Shown here piece by piece: positions 41,160 to 50,374 of a DNA stretch of 50,656 bases (position 1 is the first letter of the stretch; each line of letters begins with the position of its first letter). The stretch is from Geoglobus sp. UBA235 (GTDB lineage: Archaea; Halobacteriota; Archaeoglobi; Archaeoglobales; Archaeoglobaceae). A program made the translations under genes and the position numbers. The DNA is taken from the NCBI GenBank assembly GCA_002494725.1, contig DACG01000020.1:1-50656 (forward strand). Direction: 5' to 3'. The notes under the pieces were generated by a model. It saw only the letters and a program-made list of their open reading frames with translations, was not told where the DNA came from and did no database searches.

Positions 41160-42620
41160 TCAGCTGTAAAATTTCAGCCTGTAAATATTGCCTCCCGGCT
41201 GATAGACTGCAACGATCCCTGGCATCGGATTCAGATTTACCTTCTTCTGAAACTCTGTCTGGCTCTGCCAGGTTGATGAATTCACAAGAAAAACACCTCT
41301 GTAAAATGCTGTACCGTATGTATGAACATGTCCCGAATGAATTATGTCCGGAACATCATCTATGACAAGATAATCATCCTTCTCTGGGGCGATTGGACTT
41401 CTCTCACCATATAGAGGAGCGAGATGTCTCCTTCTAAGCAGCTCTACCATCGCATCCTGCGGGCTTTCATAGCTCAGCCTTGGAATTCTCGAGATTATAT
41501 CGTCCAAGCTTCTTCCGTGGTACATTAAAACGTCAACACCCTCAACATCTATGTAACACGGGTTTCCAACATGAGTGACATTGCCTGAAAAAAGTGATGA
41601 GAATTCCTTTGGCAGAGCTGGCTGAGGTTCGGCCTGTCTCACAGCATCATGGTTTCCAGGGGAGATTACTATCTTCAAATCCTTCCTTATTCTGTCAAAC
41701 TGTTCAGCAGCAAATTCGTACTGGGCGTTTATGTCATCGATCTCAAGCTCCCTATCCTGATCCGGATAAACGCCTATTCCATCAACAACATCTCCAGCAA
41801 CAAAGATATACCTGACAGACTCTGCAAGCTCATCCAGTCTCCTGTTTCCACTCTCACAGTTGATCCAGGAAATGAATTTCTCCCATGACTCGTGCAGAAA
41901 CGTGTTGCTGCCAAAATGTATGTCCGAAATGAAAACCATTGAGAAATCTCTGATCTTCTTTCCATTTCCGTTCACGGGAACCTCAGGAAGGACAATCCTG
42001 TCTGCCAGAATGCTCCTTCCCGTAAGTCTTCCGGTAACTCCCACTATTTCATCTCCAAATAGTTCCATTGCCTGCTCCTTGACCTTCCCCTCAGCATAAA
42101 CCCTCACCCTTCCAGTTTTGTCCTCAACCTCAATCATTGCCCTGCTTTCATTTATCTCCCTGACACTGTTTACAAAGCCTATGATCTCAACAACATCAGC
42201 CCTTATTCTTGAAAGAGAGGAAATGGGAACGGCCTTTACCCTGTTTCTCAGAATCCCGCTTATCTTTTCGAATCGTGAATTGAAGTACGCGACAAAATCC
42301 TCAACAGTCCCTCTGCATGCTGACCTTCCCGTAACATCTTTCAGAATCCTTATCTCATATCTTTTTTCCGGAACTTCCGGTTTTTTCTCCAGAGCTTTTT
42401 TCTTCTCCACTCTCGTTTTTTCAAGCTCCCTTATAACTTCAGAAACTTCATCAGGAGTTATGATAAATGCTCCGTTACACCTTCTGCATGTTTCTCTGAC
42501 AACAGCATCTGCATCAACATTTGAGGAAAGAATCAGCTTTACAGCATCAGGATGGATGTTGTAGCCATTTAAGGCGAATTTTGCAACAACTGTCTTTGCA
42601 TCGATATTTTTAATAACCAT
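41160..42620 (-). CDS. polB: DNA polymerase D small subunit DP1 (3'-5' exonuclease)
   Basis: This 486-residue protein is the small subunit of the archaeal family-D DNA polymerase, an Mre11-like proofreading nuclease. An N-terminal helical part and an OB fold (about 115-215) precede the phosphoesterase domain with all five motifs visible: FISDIHFGSN, VAGDVVDGIG, SPGNHD, MYHGRS and HSGHVHTYG. The DP2 subunit is not in this window. ATG 42620 (MVIKNIDAKTVV) is preceded on the minus strand by GGAGGT nine bases upstream. The start codon shares bases with the ATG of the divergent signal-peptidase gene (CATG). Confidence 0.94.
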   Translation of the reverse strand: MVIKNIDAKTVVAKFALNGYNIHPDAVKLILSSNVDADAVVRETCRRCNGAFIITPDEVSEVIRELEKTRVEKKKALEKKPEVPEKRYEIRILKDVTGRSACRGTVEDFVAYFNSRFEKISGILRNRVKAVPISSLSRIRADVVEIIGFVNSVREINESRAMIEVEDKTGRVRVYAEGKVKEQAMELFGDEIVGVTGRLTGRSILADRIVLPEVPVNGNGKKIRDFSMVFISDIHFGSNTFLHESWEKFISWINCESGNRRLDELAESVRYIFVAGDVVDGIGVYPDQDRELEIDDINAQYEFAAEQFDRIRKDLKIVISPGNHDAVRQAEPQPALPKEFSSLFSGNVTHVGNPCYIDVEGVDVLMYHGRSLDDIISRIPRLSYESPQDAMVELLRRRHLAPLYGERSPIAPEKDDYLVIDDVPDIIHSGHVHTYGTAFYRGVFLVNSSTWQSQTEFQKKVNLNPMPGIVAVYQPGGNIYRLKFYS

Positions 42621-42639
42621 GAAACCTCTACCTCCGCCA

Positions 42640-43137
42640 ATGGATGAAAGGGTCGTCAGCCTAATTAAAGATTTGGTAACCACACTTATAATTGTTGGCG
42701 TCATTGCCGGTGGGGGGTATGCATTAACTGGAACCTGGCCGTTTATGGTTGCGGTTCAGAGCAAAAGCATGGAACCCAACCTCCATGTCGGAGATGTTGT
42801 GTTTCTTGTGAGTCCTGAAAAGAGGGAAATTGTAACGTACTTGGAAGGAAAAGAAAAGGGATACAGAATGTTCGGAAATTTTGGAGATGTTATTGTTTAC
42901 AGGCCAAATGGTGATGGGTCAAGAACTCCAATAATCCACAGAGCGATCATGTACGTGGAAAAAGGGCAGAAAATAGGAAACTACGTGGCTGAGAATGATG
43001 GCTACATAACCAAAGGAGACAACAATGTTCTTGCAGACCAGCCATTCCTGTCAAAACCCGTTAAAAAAGAGTGGGTGATAGGTGTTGCAGTTTTCAGAAT
43101 TCCGTACATCGGCTATTTCAGGCTGATATTCGGTTAG
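42640..43137 (+). CDS. Signal peptidase I (archaeal Sec11-type)
   Basis: This type I signal peptidase has an N-terminal membrane helix (SLIKDLVTTLIIVGVIAGGGYA), the catalytic Ser in QSKSMEPNLHVGD, a His in PIIHRAIM where bacterial enzymes have Lys, and the Asp motif YITKGDNN...ADQPFL. These are the Ser/His/Asp residues of archaeal and ER-type enzymes. It should remove signal peptides outside the cytoplasmic membrane. Start: ATG 42640 is preferred because a TATA-like ATATTTTTAATA (42604-42615) fits a leaderless mRNA. ATG 42619 gives a product seven residues longer (172) but overlaps the divergent polB start. The 3' end overlaps the convergent Taw2 gene by four bases. Confidence 0.88.
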   Translation: MDERVVSLIKDLVTTLIIVGVIAGGGYALTGTWPFMVAVQSKSMEPNLHVGDVVFLVSPEKREIVTYLEGKEKGYRMFGNFGDVIVYRPNGDGSRTPIIHRAIMYVEKGQKIGNYVAENDGYITKGDNNVLADQPFLSKPVKKEWVIGVAVFRIPYIGYFRLIFG

Positions 43138-44129
43138 CTTTTTCTTATTCTTGCATCAACAACCACATGATACACTCCCGGCGAGTAATTCTTCACCTTC
43201 CTCATTGAGACCTCGATGAGTTTTGCATGCATCCTTTCTGCAGCTCTTTCAACCCTCCTGACAGGTCTTCTGATTATTCTTTCAGGAACTGCCTCATGAT
43301 AATGGATCCACCCCTCCCCATCAAGAGCCATTATCGCCTTCTCTATGAAATCCTGACACCTTATATGTCCCATTATAACCCTGTCAGCAAAATTTTCAGG
43401 TGTTACGTGCATCGAATCCCCGAGTACTGGTACAACACCTTCAAGATCGTTCAGCTTTATGTTTTCAATGAGAAATCTGTATGAATCCGGATTGAGCTCG
43501 ATGGAGTAGCATTTTTTTGCCTGAGAGTGCCTGACCACCGGAACCGTGAAATAACCTATTCCAGCAAACATGTCCAGAATTACCTCACCATCATTAACAA
43601 GCCCTGCAACCCTCATCTTTTCATACTGATTTCCCTGACTGAACATGACCCTTGTTAAATCAAACCTGAAAACGCAGCCATTCTCCTTAATTTCAACAAG
43701 GCTCTTGCTGCCCACAACTGGTTCCATTTCAGGTCTTCTCTCCATTCCATGTCTTCCCCTGTCAAGCCAGACCGAATCAAGCCTGTAGTTTTTCACAACC
43801 CCTTCAGCAATCTCTCTCTTGTATTTTAAAATTTCAGCAGGAAGCTTCATCACCCCCACATCTCCAAAAACCTTCAGGTCAGCATATCTCGGGTAGAATC
43901 CAGCTATGCTCTCAACTATCTCCCTGAAGTTCCTTTTCTCCCTGAAAACGGGATTGAGATCTTCAATGATCTCGTAATGGGGAGAGGGTATGCTGAAGTC
44001 ATCCACAACAGGTATGATCACAGCTCCATCCTCGAACCTTATTCTCCTCCTCCTGTCCTTGAATCCCCTCCTCTCGAGATCTTTCCTCACCCTTTCAGCA
44101 AACTCCTTTCTGACCTTCACAGCCTTCAT
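43134..44129 (-). CDS. taw2: TYW2/Trm5-family tRNA methyltransferase-fold enzyme, probably Taw2
   Basis: This 331-residue Rossmann-fold enzyme of the Trm5/TYW2 family has the AdoMet motif DMFAGIGYFTVPVV near residue 190 and YSIELNPDSYRFLIENIKLN, plus an FGDVGVMKLP N-terminal D2 domain. Trm5 has an NLP motif at the catalytic loop; here it reads VIMGHIRC, with no Asn. The adjacent EGWIHYHEAVPERI is like archaeal TYW2, which transfers an aminocarboxypropyl group to the wyosine base of tRNA(Phe). TYW3 is present elsewhere in the window, supporting the pathway. Trm5-type m1G37 methylation is the alternative. It lies six bases after nmd3. Confidence 0.8.
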   Translation of the reverse strand: MKAVKVRKEFAERVRKDLERRGFKDRRRRIRFEDGAVIIPVVDDFSIPSPHYEIIEDLNPVFREKRNFREIVESIAGFYPRYADLKVFGDVGVMKLPAEILKYKREIAEGVVKNYRLDSVWLDRGRHGMERRPEMEPVVGSKSLVEIKENGCVFRFDLTRVMFSQGNQYEKMRVAGLVNDGEVILDMFAGIGYFTVPVVRHSQAKKCYSIELNPDSYRFLIENIKLNDLEGVVPVLGDSMHVTPENFADRVIMGHIRCQDFIEKAIMALDGEGWIHYHEAVPERIIRRPVRRVERAAERMHAKLIEVSMRKVKNYSPGVYHVVVDARIRKS

Positions 44130-44135
44130 GGCCTC

Positions 44136-45134
44136 TCATTCCAGAAGTTCACGATGGACTGCTATTATCCTGTCGTTGTGCTTCACAACATAAACCGTAT
44201 CCCCAACCTCAATCCTCAGTCCGGGTTTTTCCGCAGTCACGGTTTCAAATGTATCCGGATCAAGAATTTCGATTGTGGTCGCGTCAGCATTCAGAACGCT
44301 GCTTTCCTTCAGATCCTCTCTTCTTGCAATCACTTTCGGATTTTTAAGCTTCATCTGCTTACCTGTCATCACATTGTATCCCGTTCTCCTTGCGGCATCC
44401 CTCACCACAGCTACAACTCCCCCGTCCTCCACCAGATCTCCTCTGAAAAACCCCGGAAGCCTGACAAGATACGTGAATCTGTGGAAGTCCCTTCCGTCCT
44501 CCCTCCCTGCAATCTTGCTGCTCTCCTTTGTCTCAGCGCCCGTCTCTCTTGAGATAATTCTCGATAGCTTCTGTCCCAGATTCTTGTCTCCCAAATAAAT
44601 GTCAATGCCCTCCTTTCTGACCTCAATTTTAGATATGAATGCCATAGGGTTATTTCTCTCTCTGACGATGGCATTTTCAACGATTTCAGAGATTCTCTCA
44701 ATCTCATCATCTCTAAGCTCTCTCCTGTCAGCCCTTATCTGCAAAATTGCCTCATAATAACCCCCAGCCTGTCTGCTGCACCTCTCACATGCAACTTTTC
44801 TCAGTCTTACCTCAAACGTACCTTCACGGGTCACATGATAATCCCTCAGCATTCCGCTGACATAAAGCCTGTATCTCCCAATCTCATCGCCTACAGGTTC
44901 AAAGTGAATGTCATCAACCTGAAACTCCTCATGAATTGAAAGATTTCTGAAAAGGTGATGCTCAACAGCCTCCTCAAGAGTGGCAGGGGTCCATTTATCG
45001 AGTCTGAAATCACCACATCTTGAGCACTTGGTTATCTCAATAACAGGAGGATGGAAAATTATCTCAACTCTTTCAGCAAGGCACCTTCCACATACGCTGT
45101 ACTCGCTGTCCCTTCCGCATGATGCACATTTCAT
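44136..45134 (-). CDS. NMD3-family ribosome-biogenesis protein
   Basis: This 332-residue archaeal NMD3 homologue has N-terminal zinc-binding pairs CASCGRDSEYSVCGRC (residues 3-18) and CSRCG (about 37-41), then CERCSRQAGGYYEAILQIR, the conserved core of NMD3. The eukaryotic protein is the export adaptor of the large ribosomal subunit and recruits it; in archaea it probably acts in 50S maturation or quality control. It is followed immediately by the taw2 gene. ATG 45134 gives MKCASCG, the family start. Confidence 0.9.
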   Translation of the reverse strand: MKCASCGRDSEYSVCGRCLAERVEIIFHPPVIEITKCSRCGDFRLDKWTPATLEEAVEHHLFRNLSIHEEFQVDDIHFEPVGDEIGRYRLYVSGMLRDYHVTREGTFEVRLRKVACERCSRQAGGYYEAILQIRADRRELRDDEIERISEIVENAIVRERNNPMAFISKIEVRKEGIDIYLGDKNLGQKLSRIISRETGAETKESSKIAGREDGRDFHRFTYLVRLPGFFRGDLVEDGGVVAVVRDAARRTGYNVMTGKQMKLKNPKVIARREDLKESSVLNADATTIEILDPDTFETVTAEKPGLRIEVGDTVYVVKHNDRIIAVHRELLE

Positions 45135-45234
45135 TGCAACTCTGAGTAATGGGCATCGGGATATTTATTCCTTTTCGATCACCTCCCTCCATCAGCACTG
45201 AAAGCTTTAATACCTCCTTTCAGTTTCTGACTCT

Positions 45235-46191
45235 ATGAAGATTATTGCCTTTGTTGGACTCCCGCTCAGTGGAAAATCAACGGCATCGAAAATGGCAGAG
45301 GAGATGGGAATTCCCGTTGTTGTCATGGGTGACGTGATCAGAGAGGAGGTTGAGAGGAGAGGACTTGAGCTCACGGATGAGAATGCAGGCAGAGTTGCCT
45401 CTGAACTGAGGGATAAGGAGGGAATGGATGCCGTTGCAAAGAGGTGCATACCCAGGATAAGAAAAAAGCTTGAAGAGAAGGGAATTGTTGTGATAGACGG
45501 GATAAGAGGTATTGCCGAGGTTGAAAGGTTCAAAAAGGAATTTGGAGATGATTTTATTCTTATAAACATCGAGGCACCCGTAGAGGCAAGATTTGAGAGG
45601 GCAATTAAGAGAAAAAGAAAGGATGACATCAAAACAATTGAGGAGCTTAGAAGAAGAGATGAGAGGGAGATCTCATGGGGCATGGATGAGGCAATGAAGA
45701 TCGCAGACATCACCGTTGAGAACACCGGAGATATCGAGGAATTTGAAAAAAAGATAAAGGATCTGATCAGGTACTTTCTGCCAAGGGTTGAGGTGGAGAT
45801 TGAAACAGAACTGCATCCGACAGAGGATGAGGAGAGGGTCAGACGGGCGATTCTCAATCTCTTTCCAGATGCCGAGATCAGCATTCGGGAAAACAGGGTG
45901 ATCGGGAGAACATCAAATCTGTCGAGATTTAGAGAACTCCTGAGAATACAGAGGATACTTGATACGTCCAGAACAATGCTGATTTCTGGAAAAAAGGGGA
46001 ACAGCATCACAGTTTATTTGAACAAACAAACAGCATACATCTCGAGAATTAACTTTGCTGAAGAGGATGCAATCCTCTCCCCGCTCAGGATTACATTCAG
46101 GCTTTTTGACGTGGATTTTGAGAGATTTCTTGACTATTTAACTCCAGAAACAAGAGATGGAAAGCCTGTTAAGGAGATTGACAGAATTTAG
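45235..46191 (+). CDS. UPF0200/UPF0201 fusion: P-loop nucleoside-kinase-like domain with DUF54 domain
   Basis: This 318-residue protein joins an N-terminal AAA/adenylate-kinase-like domain (UPF0200, with GLPLSGKST at residues 8-16, and DVIREEVERRG) to a C-terminal DUF54/UPF0201 domain (about 180-318, beginning VEVEIETELHPTEDEERVRRA and ending in VDFERFLDYLTPET). In many archaea the two are separate neighbouring genes; Archaeoglobus has the fusion (from memory). Substrate unknown: the kinase part resembles dephospho-CoA or nucleoside kinases. A TATA-like TTTAATACC lies upstream of the ATG. The next gene, DUF2299, follows. Confidence 0.88.
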   Translation: MKIIAFVGLPLSGKSTASKMAEEMGIPVVVMGDVIREEVERRGLELTDENAGRVASELRDKEGMDAVAKRCIPRIRKKLEEKGIVVIDGIRGIAEVERFKKEFGDDFILINIEAPVEARFERAIKRKRKDDIKTIEELRRRDEREISWGMDEAMKIADITVENTGDIEEFEKKIKDLIRYFLPRVEVEIETELHPTEDEERVRRAILNLFPDAEISIRENRVIGRTSNLSRFRELLRIQRILDTSRTMLISGKKGNSITVYLNKQTAYISRINFAEEDAILSPLRITFRLFDVDFERFLDYLTPETRDGKPVKEIDRI

Positions 46192-46281
46192 GTGGATTTT
46201 TTGGTTAATTTTCAGGGGGTGTGGGTGAACTTCATATACAATCCGGCAGATGTTCTGCTGAGAGTGATGGAAGGTGATAGA

Positions 46282-46755
46282 ATGAATGTCAGGGAGATGG
46301 TCAGGGCATGGCTTGAAGATGAGGGAATGTTCAAGAACGAGGTTGATGATGCAAATGCTGATTTTCACTTCATAATTGAAGTTCCTCCGGGGTCAAATCA
46401 GATTATAGACATAATTGCTCCCAGAGACAGGAGTCTTCTGCTGGTTGCAAGCGGTATAAGGCTGAGTGAAGAGCATTACTCTGCCGTTATGAACATGGAT
46501 GAGAAGGAGAGGGAGAGATTTATGTGGGAGATAAGGTTTTCTCTGATATTTCTGAGTACTGAGTTTCAGATAATTCCAGATGCCACCTCACCACAGCTAT
46601 TTCAGTTCACGAGAAAGCTGTATCAGGAAGATCTGACGAGACAGCTCCTGATGGATGCAATTGGAGAGGTGCACAAGTGCAAGCTCTTCATAATATGGAA
46701 GATGAGGGAGAGGTTCGACAGGATGGACAAGGACAAGGGTATGATGTACATCTGA
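46282..46755 (+). CDS. DUF2299-family protein
   Basis: This protein of 157 residues (from ATG 46282) is of the DUF2299 type found in archaea. It runs MNVREMVRAWLEDEGMF, then DFHFIIEVPPGSNQIIDIIA, FMWEIRFSLIF and a helical C-terminus with KLYQEDLTRQLLMDAI. Fold resembles type III chaperone-like YbjN domains. ATG 46282 has AAGGTGA six bases upstream; a GTG at 46192 would add 30 residues overlapping nothing conserved. It is downstream of the UPF0200 gene on the same strand, so may be co-transcribed. Function unknown. Confidence 0.8.
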   Translation: MNVREMVRAWLEDEGMFKNEVDDANADFHFIIEVPPGSNQIIDIIAPRDRSLLLVASGIRLSEEHYSAVMNMDEKERERFMWEIRFSLIFLSTEFQIIPDATSPQLFQFTRKLYQEDLTRQLLMDAIGEVHKCKLFIIWKMRERFDRMDKDKGMMYI

Positions 46756-46798
46756 ATAATAACAAATTTTATAACTGAATTTCAAAAATTCAGAACCG

Positions 46799-48025
46799 AT
46801 GAAAATTCTGATGGTCATTGTTGATGGGATGGCTGACAGGGATGTTAACGGGACAACCCCCCTGAAATCTGCAAGAACCCCCAATCTTGACAGACTTGCT
46901 GAAATGGGGATAAATGGGATCATGGACACAATCGGGCCCGGAGTGAGGCCGGGAAGTGACACAGCCCATCTCTCAATTCTTGGGTACAACCCTTTTGAGT
47001 ATTACACCGGAAGGGGTCCGATTGAGGCCTGTGGAGCTGGAATTGAGGTTAGACCCGGAGACATTGCATTCAGAGTTAATTTCGGAACTGTTGATGGTAA
47101 GGGCAGTGTATTTGACAAGAGGGTTGTTGACAGGAGGGCAGGAAGGATTCAGGAAAAGGAGGAGCTTGTGAGAGCCATCAATCAGAAAGTCAAGATTGAT
47201 GGGGTTGATTTCATTCTCGGAAATGCCTCAGGCCACAGGGCAGCTCTTGTTTTCAGGGGGGAGGGGCTTTCAGACAGAATAACAGACAGCGACCCCAAGA
47301 ATGAAGGAGACAGAGTGGGGAGAGTAATGGCACTGGATCAATCAGCAGAACATACAGCAAAGATCGTAAACGAGTTTATTGAAAAGAGTCATCAGGTTCT
47401 TGAAAACCATCCCCTGAATGCTGAAAGAGAAAGGATGGGGCTGCCAAAGGCGAATGTTCTCCTGCTGAGGGGAGTGGGCAAGGCCGTGCATGTCCCTAAG
47501 TTTCACGAGAGATACGGTCTGAAAATGGCAGTGATTGCGGGGACAACCCTGATAAAGGGGATAGGGAGGCTTATTGGGGCTGATGTGATTGAGAATGAAA
47601 GGTTTACCGGAAGCAAGAACACGGATCTTGGACTGAAGGTTGAAACTGCCCTTAAATCCCTTGAAACCCATGATCTTGTCCTTCTTCACATAAAGGCTCC
47701 TGATGAGTTTGGTCATGATGGGGATTTTGACGGAAAGAGAGAGTTCATAGAGAGGGTTGACTCTGAACTTGAGCCCATCGTAAACCTCGACTTCTCGGAG
47801 GTCTGTCTTACTGTTCTATCTGATCACACGACCCCGGTTACGGCCAGAGACCACACAGCAGATCCCGTGCCTGTCATGATTGTCTGTGAGGGTGTCAGGA
47901 GGGATGATGTGAGGGAGTTCAATGAGTACCGGGTGTACAGAGGTGGTCTTTGCAGGATAAAGGGCTTAGACCTCATGAACATCCTGCTTGATCTGACAGG
48001 TAAATCTAAAAAGTTTGGAGCGTAA
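46799..48025 (+). CDS. apgM: Cofactor-independent phosphoglycerate mutase, archaeal ApgM type
   Basis: This 408-residue enzyme of the alkaline phosphatase superfamily interconverts 3- and 2-phosphoglycerate. It begins MKILMVIVDGMADRDVNG (metal Asp), has the Ser-containing GSDTAHLSILGYNP, HDLVLLHIKAPDEFGHDGD, and VLSDHTTPVTARDHTADPVP near the C-terminus, all typical of the archaeal branch. A TATA-like TTTATAAC is about 30 bases before the ATG. It precedes the beta-helix gene, which starts within its stop codon (TAATG), so they form an operon. Confidence 0.94.
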   Translation: MKILMVIVDGMADRDVNGTTPLKSARTPNLDRLAEMGINGIMDTIGPGVRPGSDTAHLSILGYNPFEYYTGRGPIEACGAGIEVRPGDIAFRVNFGTVDGKGSVFDKRVVDRRAGRIQEKEELVRAINQKVKIDGVDFILGNASGHRAALVFRGEGLSDRITDSDPKNEGDRVGRVMALDQSAEHTAKIVNEFIEKSHQVLENHPLNAERERMGLPKANVLLLRGVGKAVHVPKFHERYGLKMAVIAGTTLIKGIGRLIGADVIENERFTGSKNTDLGLKVETALKSLETHDLVLLHIKAPDEFGHDGDFDGKREFIERVDSELEPIVNLDFSEVCLTVLSDHTTPVTARDHTADPVPVMIVCEGVRRDDVREFNEYRVYRGGLCRIKGLDLMNILLDLTGKSKKFGA

Positions 48026-48903
48026 TGAGCATGATGCCCGAAAGTCTTGTCATACCTGAAGGTGTGAGGTTTGATGAGACCCACATCCTGCATGAGGGAG
48101 ATGTGATTGTAGGAGATAATGCAGTCATAGATTTTGGAATAAAGGCAAAGAAGGTTATTGTTGGAAGCAGAAGCACTGTTAATGGCTACATTATTGGGGA
48201 TGAGGTCAGAATTGACCCCTGGGTTAAAGTCAGAGGAGACGTGATCTGCAACGGCGATGCGTACATTGGAGAGTTCTCTGCAATTGAGGGAAAACTGACG
48301 GTTAGAGGAGACCTAGAGATAGGAAGGAATGTAAGGATTGAAAAGGGATTCGAGGCCACAGGCCTGATAACAATCCAGAATCCTCTGCCGGTTCTGATTT
48401 TCATATTCATTTACCTCATGGAACTCCTGAGACTTGGAAGGCTCGATGAGATTGAGGAGCTCCTGAACGAGGAGTTCGAGAATCCTCTTGTTATCCCTGA
48501 TGGTTCAAGGGTATCCATAGAGCAGATCAGAACATCGAAAAATGCCGTGATAAAGTTCAGCAGGGTTCTTGGAAACCTCAGGGCAAGGGATGTGATTGTG
48601 GAGGGGAGTGAGCTCTACGGGAGCATAAGAGGAAGGAATATCGTCATCCTCGATTCCAGGGTTCACGGTGCAGTGGATGGAAGGAAAGTGTACATAGTCA
48701 GTTCAAGCACCGTATTTGGAAGGATAAATGCTGAAGAGGTCCATCTGGAGAACGGATGCTCCGTTGAAGGCACAATAGTCGGGAGAAAAGGTGTGTGGAT
48801 CAGGGACAATGTGGAGTGGGAGATAGAGAGGGAGACTGAGGAAGATGGAGTGGGAGAAGAAGAGATTCAGGAAGATGTTTCCGAACATATTCAGGGAGCT
48901 TGA
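48025..48903 (+). CDS. Bactofilin-like beta-helix protein with a central hydrophobic helix
   Basis: This 292-residue protein is built of short repeating strands (VIVGDNAVIDFGIKAKKVIV, SRSTVNGYIIGDEVRI, GDVICNGDAYIGEFSAIEG) typical of polymer-forming bactofilins and left-handed beta helices. Two such regions (about 25-115 and 165-265) are split by LPVLIFIFIYLMELLRLGRL (121-140), a hydrophobic helix that may anchor it to a membrane or make a coiled contact. C-terminal residues 270-292 are Glu-rich. Start ATG 48025 overlaps the apgM stop; two Mets follow at residues 3 and 4. Function unknown, scaffolding likely. The next gene overlaps its end by 59 bases. Confidence 0.7.
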   Translation: MSMMPESLVIPEGVRFDETHILHEGDVIVGDNAVIDFGIKAKKVIVGSRSTVNGYIIGDEVRIDPWVKVRGDVICNGDAYIGEFSAIEGKLTVRGDLEIGRNVRIEKGFEATGLITIQNPLPVLIFIFIYLMELLRLGRLDEIEELLNEEFENPLVIPDGSRVSIEQIRTSKNAVIKFSRVLGNLRARDVIVEGSELYGSIRGRNIVILDSRVHGAVDGRKVYIVSSSTVFGRINAEEVHLENGCSVEGTIVGRKGVWIRDNVEWEIERETEEDGVGEEEIQEDVSEHIQGA

Positions 48904-49105
48904 GGGAGGAGACATATTCCCCTCTATTCTGGATCATCTCGAAAGATGCAGGGATCTGAAGGAGGCTGAGGAGGTAATAGATTATTTTGTCAGGATAGGG
49001 GAGATAACTAAGGAATACGGAGAGTTTTTAAAGAGAAGTGATATTTTGAAGGAAATTATACGCTCGAGAAAGCATGGTGAGTACACCAAGAGGGGTCTGA
49101 AATGA
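48845..49105 (+). CDS. DUF2095-family small protein
   Basis: This 86-residue helical protein matches the archaeal DUF2095 type, seen in the pattern MFPNIFRELEGGDI, then LERCRDLKEAEEVIDYFVR and EEFLKR-like helices. It overlaps the bactofilin-like gene by 59 bases and the next GTPase gene by four (ATGA), which argues for coupled translation. ATG 48875 (MFPNIFREL) is an equally plausible start, shortening the overlap. Function unknown; conserved neighbourhood with the OBG-like GTPase may mean ribosome-linked action. Confidence 0.75.
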   Translation: MEWEKKRFRKMFPNIFRELEGGDIFPSILDHLERCRDLKEAEEVIDYFVRIGEITKEYGEFLKRSDILKEIIRSRKHGEYTKRGLK

Positions 49106-50265
49106 TTGAGATCGGTCTTGCCGGAAAACCAAATGCAGGGAAGTCAACCTTTTTCAGGGCTGCCACGATGGCAGATGCTGAGATAGCCAGCTACCCCTTC
49201 ACAACGATTGAGCCAAATGTGGGAATTGCCCATGTCAGAACGGAATGCGTTTGCAGAGAGCTTAACATCTATCCGTGTGGAAACTGCATCGATGGGATCA
49301 GATACATCCCCGTGAAACTCATTGATGTTGCCGGCCTTGTTCCCGATGCTCACAAGGGAAGAGGGCTTGGAAATGAGTTCCTTGATGATCTCAGGCAGGC
49401 AGATGCAATAATTCACATTGTTGATGCATCAGGAACCACAGACGAGGAGGGAAATGAGGTGGGCGAGGGAGCGAGAGACCCGGTGGATGACATTGAATTT
49501 CTTGAAAGAGAGCTGGTTATGTGGCTCTTTGGAATACTGAAGAAGAACTGGGAGAAGATCGTCAGAAGAATCCAGATGGAGAAAAGAGATCCGGCCAGAT
49601 TCATATCCGAGCAGCTTGCAGGACTCGGATTTGATGAGATGACTGTAAGGGAATCACTGAAAACCACTGACAGAGATGTTGGGAAAATGGATGATGAGAG
49701 TCTGCTGAAGTTTTCAGAAGAGCTCATGAGAGGAAGGTTCAAAATAGTCATTGCTGGAAATAAGGCTGACAAGGCACCTGATGAGAATCTGAGAAAGATT
49801 TCAGAGATCGGTGGAGTTGTGTGTTCTGCAATGTACGAATTCACACTGAGAACCGCAAACAACAACGGGTACATAAGGTACAGACCTGGAGACAGAGATT
49901 TTAAGGTGGTGAAGGAGCTGAACGAGAAGCAGAAAAAAGCACTTGAAATGATTGCCGGGTTCATGAAAAGATATGATGGAACGGGAGTTCAGAAGGCAAT
50001 CAACACGGTGGTTTTTGATAAGCTTGGCTATATCGTTGTATATCCGGTTGAGGATGAAAACAAGTACACCGACACAAAAGGAAACGTTCTGCCAGATGCT
50101 CTGCTGGTTAAAAAGGGGACTACTGCAAGAGAACTGGCCTACATGATCCACACGGACATCGGAAAAAATTACATCTATGCTGTTGATGCCAAGAAAAAAA
50201 TCAGAATTTCCGAGGACTACGAGCTGAAGGATGGAGATGTGATAAAGATTGTTTCCAGTGCGTAA
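49102..50265 (+). CDS. OBG/YchF-family GTPase with C-terminal TGS domain
   Basis: This 387-residue TRAFAC GTPase of the OBG family (YchF/OLA1-like archaeal branch) has G1 GKPNAGKST (8-16), G2 YPFTTIEPNVG, G3 DVAGLVPDAHKGRGLGNEFL, and G4 NKAD near residue 220. A YGxx-like insertion with Cys residues (ECVCRELNIYPCGNC) follows G2, and a TGS domain ends it (VYPVEDENKYTDTKGNVLPD, then YELKDGDVIKIV). Such GTPases bind ribosomes and ATP or GTP in translation control. Start overlaps DUF2095 (ATGA). Confidence 0.92.
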   Translation: MIEIGLAGKPNAGKSTFFRAATMADAEIASYPFTTIEPNVGIAHVRTECVCRELNIYPCGNCIDGIRYIPVKLIDVAGLVPDAHKGRGLGNEFLDDLRQADAIIHIVDASGTTDEEGNEVGEGARDPVDDIEFLERELVMWLFGILKKNWEKIVRRIQMEKRDPARFISEQLAGLGFDEMTVRESLKTTDRDVGKMDDESLLKFSEELMRGRFKIVIAGNKADKAPDENLRKISEIGGVVCSAMYEFTLRTANNNGYIRYRPGDRDFKVVKELNEKQKKALEMIAGFMKRYDGTGVQKAINTVVFDKLGYIVVYPVEDENKYTDTKGNVLPDALLVKKGTTARELAYMIHTDIGKNYIYAVDAKKKIRISEDYELKDGDVIKIVSSA

Positions 50266-50374
50266 CTCAGATAGGATCTCAGCAAATAAACTCTATCCAT
50301 CTCAATAAGCCAGAAACAGTAATTGATCAGCAAAACCCCTGCAATACAGGTTTTTAAAATTTTAAAATAATTAT

